64,000 nt of DNA from Cyanidiococcus yangmingshanensis (Eukaryota; Rhodophyta; Bangiophyceae; Cyanidiales; Cyanidiaceae): the NCBI GenBank assembly GCA_013995675.1, contig VWRR01000020.1:124001-188000 (forward strand), read 5' to 3'. Position numbers and translations under genes: made by a program. Shown here one piece after another: positions 61,771 through 64,000 of this stretch (its first letter is position 1; the number at the start of each line of letters is the position of its first letter). The notes under the pieces are model-generated. The model was given only the letters and a program-made list of their open reading frames with translations. It searched no databases and was not told the origin of the DNA.

Positions 61771-62612
61771 AGGGTCATCGATGATTGGGTCTAAAGCGCT
61801 GCTATATTTGGTTCAGCCTCTCGATGGGGTCCTTACAATGGGCGTAACCGTTCTTTCAGCGCTCTCAACCAAAGATATTCCCCAAGTTGAAAGAATGAAG
61901 CTTTTCACGGCAGATCACGGTCAGTTGCAGAGTACCCGGGCGGCAAAGCCTTTTGCCCTTGACTTCAGCGCGAGGGCGCTCTTTCGCTCAAGCACCACGA
62001 TCGCGTTCGCACCTCCACGGAGAGCTTTAGCTGGACCTACAGGCGCAACCTAGGCCCAGTTCAACTCTTGCGAGAAAAGGGCGCTCGTTTTCGTGAGCTA
62101 CTACGTATAAAGCTGTCAGAATCCCTTGCCCAGCCTTCCAGAGAGGCGAATCCCTCTTTCGAGTGCTAGGCCACGCGAAGTCTAGGTTTCCAGTCGGGCG
62201 AGACAAGCCTTGAGTTGTCCCGAGCTTCAAGGATCGCTAGGAGAAAGCTCACGTTGTCCCCTAAGAGACCGATTAAGTTCCAATCACGTGAACAGAAACG
62301 GAGCCATGTCCCCGAAAGAGCGCGGCTTCCTAACGCATCTACACGATGCCCGCGTCAGCGTAACTAAGAAGAGATTTATCCAACGCAAACGACCCGCCCA
62401 ATTCGAAGCGAGTCGGAGCGCATTGGTCGCACTACCGCACATCTGCGACCTTTGATGATATCAGTCGATATGGAATCATGGTCTGCCGTTACTTGCGAGC
62501 CTCGTTCTGGCTGCTTGACTCTCAAGAGCGAGACGCCGCTGCCTGGCACCAAGTTAAGGAAGTGTTGATGGTATTGCTCTGTTCTCCCCGTCGTCCTGCG
62601 GTAGTGCAGTGA
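61771..62612. promoter_or_regulatory. Divergent spacer between the rhomboid and the polymerase gene
   Basis: About 840 bp between outward-facing genes. Plus frames (61706-62053, 62210-62455) are domainless. No repeats or RNA genes are seen. Both promoters should lie here. Confidence 0.45.
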
Positions 62613-64000
62613 ATGTTGAGTCCAGATTGTTCAAAAGTGGTGGCTGTCTTTGACGCAGACTACTTTTACTGCCAGATCGAGTTGAACGAGAGCGGAGACG
62701 AGACGCTGCGCGCTAAGCCCGTCGCGGTTTTTCAGAAGCACGTGGTCGTTACCTGTAACTATGAGGCTCGTGGGTTTGGCATTCGAAAGCTCATGAGCCT
62801 GACTGAGGCGAAGCGTCTCTGTCCTGAGCTTGTCCTTTTCTGTGGTGAAGATCTTACCCCATACAGGGCTGCTCAGGAAAGAATCTGCGAAGCTCTCGAA
62901 GAAGAGCTCCAACGACTCTCAGGTACCTCGACGGTGCAGCGCTGTGAGACAATCGGCCTTGATGAATATATCGTAGATCTGACGGGCATTGTTGAGCACC
63001 GTCTAAGTCTCGAAGAGCCCGCTGTCATTGAGTATTGTCGAACTCCAAAATATGTGGGTGCCGTTTTTCCCCGAGATTTCGGTTTCGCTGCTATCGGTAA
63101 TGACCGTTGTCTTATCCGTCGACTCGATGAACATCGCTTGGCGATGGGGTCGGATATCGTTTGCTATCTGCGCCGAAAAATCTTCGATCGCACAAAGGTA
63201 ACCGTCTCAGGTGGAGTTGCGTTCAACAAGATGTTGGCCAAGCTCGCGGCTAACATGAGGAAACCGGATGGGCAAACGTGTTTCGTACCTTCCACAGCAG
63301 CAGACGCATGGCTGCGAACGCTCGACCTCCGTGTCCTTCCCTGTGTGGGACGTCGTTTAGAGCGTCTGTTTTCCGAATCATTCAACATTCGAACAGTTGA
63401 TGAGTTAAGATGTCGTTTCCACTCACCAGATGCATTGGAAATGGCTATGCGAGATGCTTTCGGTCCATACGCTTCGATATTCTGCAAGCACGCATCCACC
63501 TTGTGGTTCGCAGCCCACGGCAATTTCAATCAGGCGGTTCGTCCACGTGCTTTGCCCCGGAGTATCCATATAGAAGAATCATCGCGAGGCTGGAAGCTCC
63601 CGTCCACGGAGCTGCTCGAAAAGCTGCATGCTGTGGCCTTGGGTTGTGCGATGAGGGTCAAACATGAAGCCTGGATGCACTTTCGAATTCCCCGGAAAAT
63701 TGCCGTTTATTGGCGCGAGGGAAAAGATGCTCGTCGCTCGCGCAGCACGGCAATTTGCGCGAGGCCTTGGTCGCATCTTCGGAAAATGGCCGTGGCTGCG
63801 AGCCCAAATTTTGATGCAGAGTGCGGCAGAATCTTATTCGCACATGCCCGAGAGATTTTTCTGAAAAATACTGAGCAACATTCTGATAATCTTTGCACTC
63901 TGATTGGCGTTGGCGTGTCAAACTTTGTAGAGCTAGATCGGTCGTGGCTTGCGCGACACTGGGAGTACCCGAACGGCTCCGAAAGAGATGGCACGGGCAA
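62613..64000 (+). CDS. Y-family DNA polymerase, iota-like (5' part, cut by the window end)
   Basis: The frame is open from the ATG at 62613 to the last base (462 codons), with no stop. The palm starts VVAVFDADYFYCQIELNES, the two-metal Asp motif and the steric-gate aromatic. VVTCNYEARGFGIRKLMSLT follows, matching the 'NYEAR..G..K.M' finger motif. TIGLDEYIVDLTGIVEHRLS is the second catalytic Asp-Glu, in the form seen in Pol iota (GFDENFVDLT). The thumb and helix-hairpin-helix follow (VSGGVAFNKMLAKLAANMRK, LPCVGRRLERLFSE), then the little finger (SSRGW..., ILFAHAREIFLKN, TLIGVGVSNF). It inserts nucleotides opposite damaged bases in translesion synthesis. No PCNA or ubiquitin-binding motif lies within the visible part. 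Eta or kappa types fit less well. Confidence 0.88.
   Translation, partial: MLSPDCSKVVAVFDADYFYCQIELNESGDETLRAKPVAVFQKHVVVTCNYEARGFGIRKLMSLTEAKRLCPELVLFCGEDLTPYRAAQERICEALEEELQRLSGTSTVQRCETIGLDEYIVDLTGIVEHRLSLEEPAVIEYCRTPKYVGAVFPRDFGFAAIGNDRCLIRRLDEHRLAMGSDIVCYLRRKIFDRTKVTVSGGVAFNKMLAKLAANMRKPDGQTCFVPSTAADAWLRTLDLRVLPCVGRRLERLFSESFNIRTVDELRCRFHSPDALEMAMRDAFGPYASIFCKHASTLWFAAHGNFNQAVRPRALPRSIHIEESSRGWKLPSTELLEKLHAVALGCAMRVKHEAWMHFRIPRKIAVYWREGKDARRSRSTAICARPWSHLRKMAVAASPNFDAECGRILFAHAREIFLKNTEQHSDNLCTLIGVGVSNFVELDRSWLARHWEYPNGSERDGTG

Noticed and set aside
1-64000. Retroelement, DNA transposon or viral remnant
   Set aside because: No reverse transcriptase, integrase, transposase or capsid motifs, and no terminal repeats beyond the two local arrays, were seen on reading the translated frames.
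1-64000. tRNA genes
   Set aside because: I looked for the GTTCGAATC-type B box followed by an acceptor partner in spacers and found no convincing cloverleaf. A dedicated covariance search would be decisive.

Overview
This window reads as nuclear DNA of a eukaryote that has a plastid and very few introns. Recognisable products include cytosolic ribosomal protein uS5 with an RGG-rich N-terminus, SMC6, Elongator subunit ELP5, the RNA helicases SKI2 and MTR4, mitochondrial bL32, and a group that belongs in or around plastids (a TatA/B-domain protein, a CPP1-like protein, a DUF1350 hydrolase, an ABC1K/beta-lactamase protein, a TMEM14/FAX-like protein). Long single-exon genes (1453 and 1185 codons uninterrupted), moderate GC and roughly one gene per 2-3 kb fit a compact unicellular alga. 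The red lineage (for example Cyanidiophyceae) is the most natural guess, but this is inference and no gene here proves it.

Layout. 1-6 kb: a 3' gene fragment, an unrecognised minus-strand gene and, divergent from it, an ABC1K kinase/beta-lactamase fusion. 7-13.5 kb: SKI2 helicase, a possible small gene, a secreted Cys-rich glycoprotein, and a 142-bp tandem repeat in the divergent spacer. 13.6-18.4 kb: two unrecognised proteins that look plastid-targeted. 19.7-25.3 kb: a TOG/CLASP-like protein, a DUF1350 hydrolase and uS5. 26.9-33.5 kb: a CBM48 plus SPRY-like protein, a hydrophilic unknown and a Dbl-family RhoGEF. 33.8-38.9 kb: a small membrane protein, a class I/II aminotransferase, a 107-bp tandem repeat in the next divergent spacer, and a STAR/KH RNA-binding protein. 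39-47 kb: a gene-poor stretch, ELP5 and MTR4. 47.9-53.5 kb: SMC6, mitochondrial bL32 and HMG-CoA lyase. 54-60.5 kb: SOUL haem-binding protein, TMEM14-like protein, TatB-like protein and CPP1-like protein, around an AT-rich gene-poor block. 60.5-64 kb: a rhomboid-UBA protease and the 5' part of a DNA polymerase iota-like gene cut by the window end.

Functional themes are RNA surveillance (SKI2 and MTR4, the cytosolic and nuclear exosome helicases), genome maintenance (SMC6, Pol iota-like), plastid membrane biology, and mitochondrial function (bL32m, HMG-CoA lyase).

A recurrent oddity is that several highly conserved genes (ABC1K/bla, MTR4, CBM48-SPRY, CLASP-like, ELP5) change reading frame inside conserved blocks with no convincing GT-AG intron at the junction. 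In the clearest cases one base too many or too few explains it. Indel errors in the assembly are the simplest reading, although true pseudogenisation or frameshifting cannot be excluded from sequence alone. I saw no tRNA or rRNA gene, CRISPR array, or reverse-transcriptase, capsid or transposase gene.
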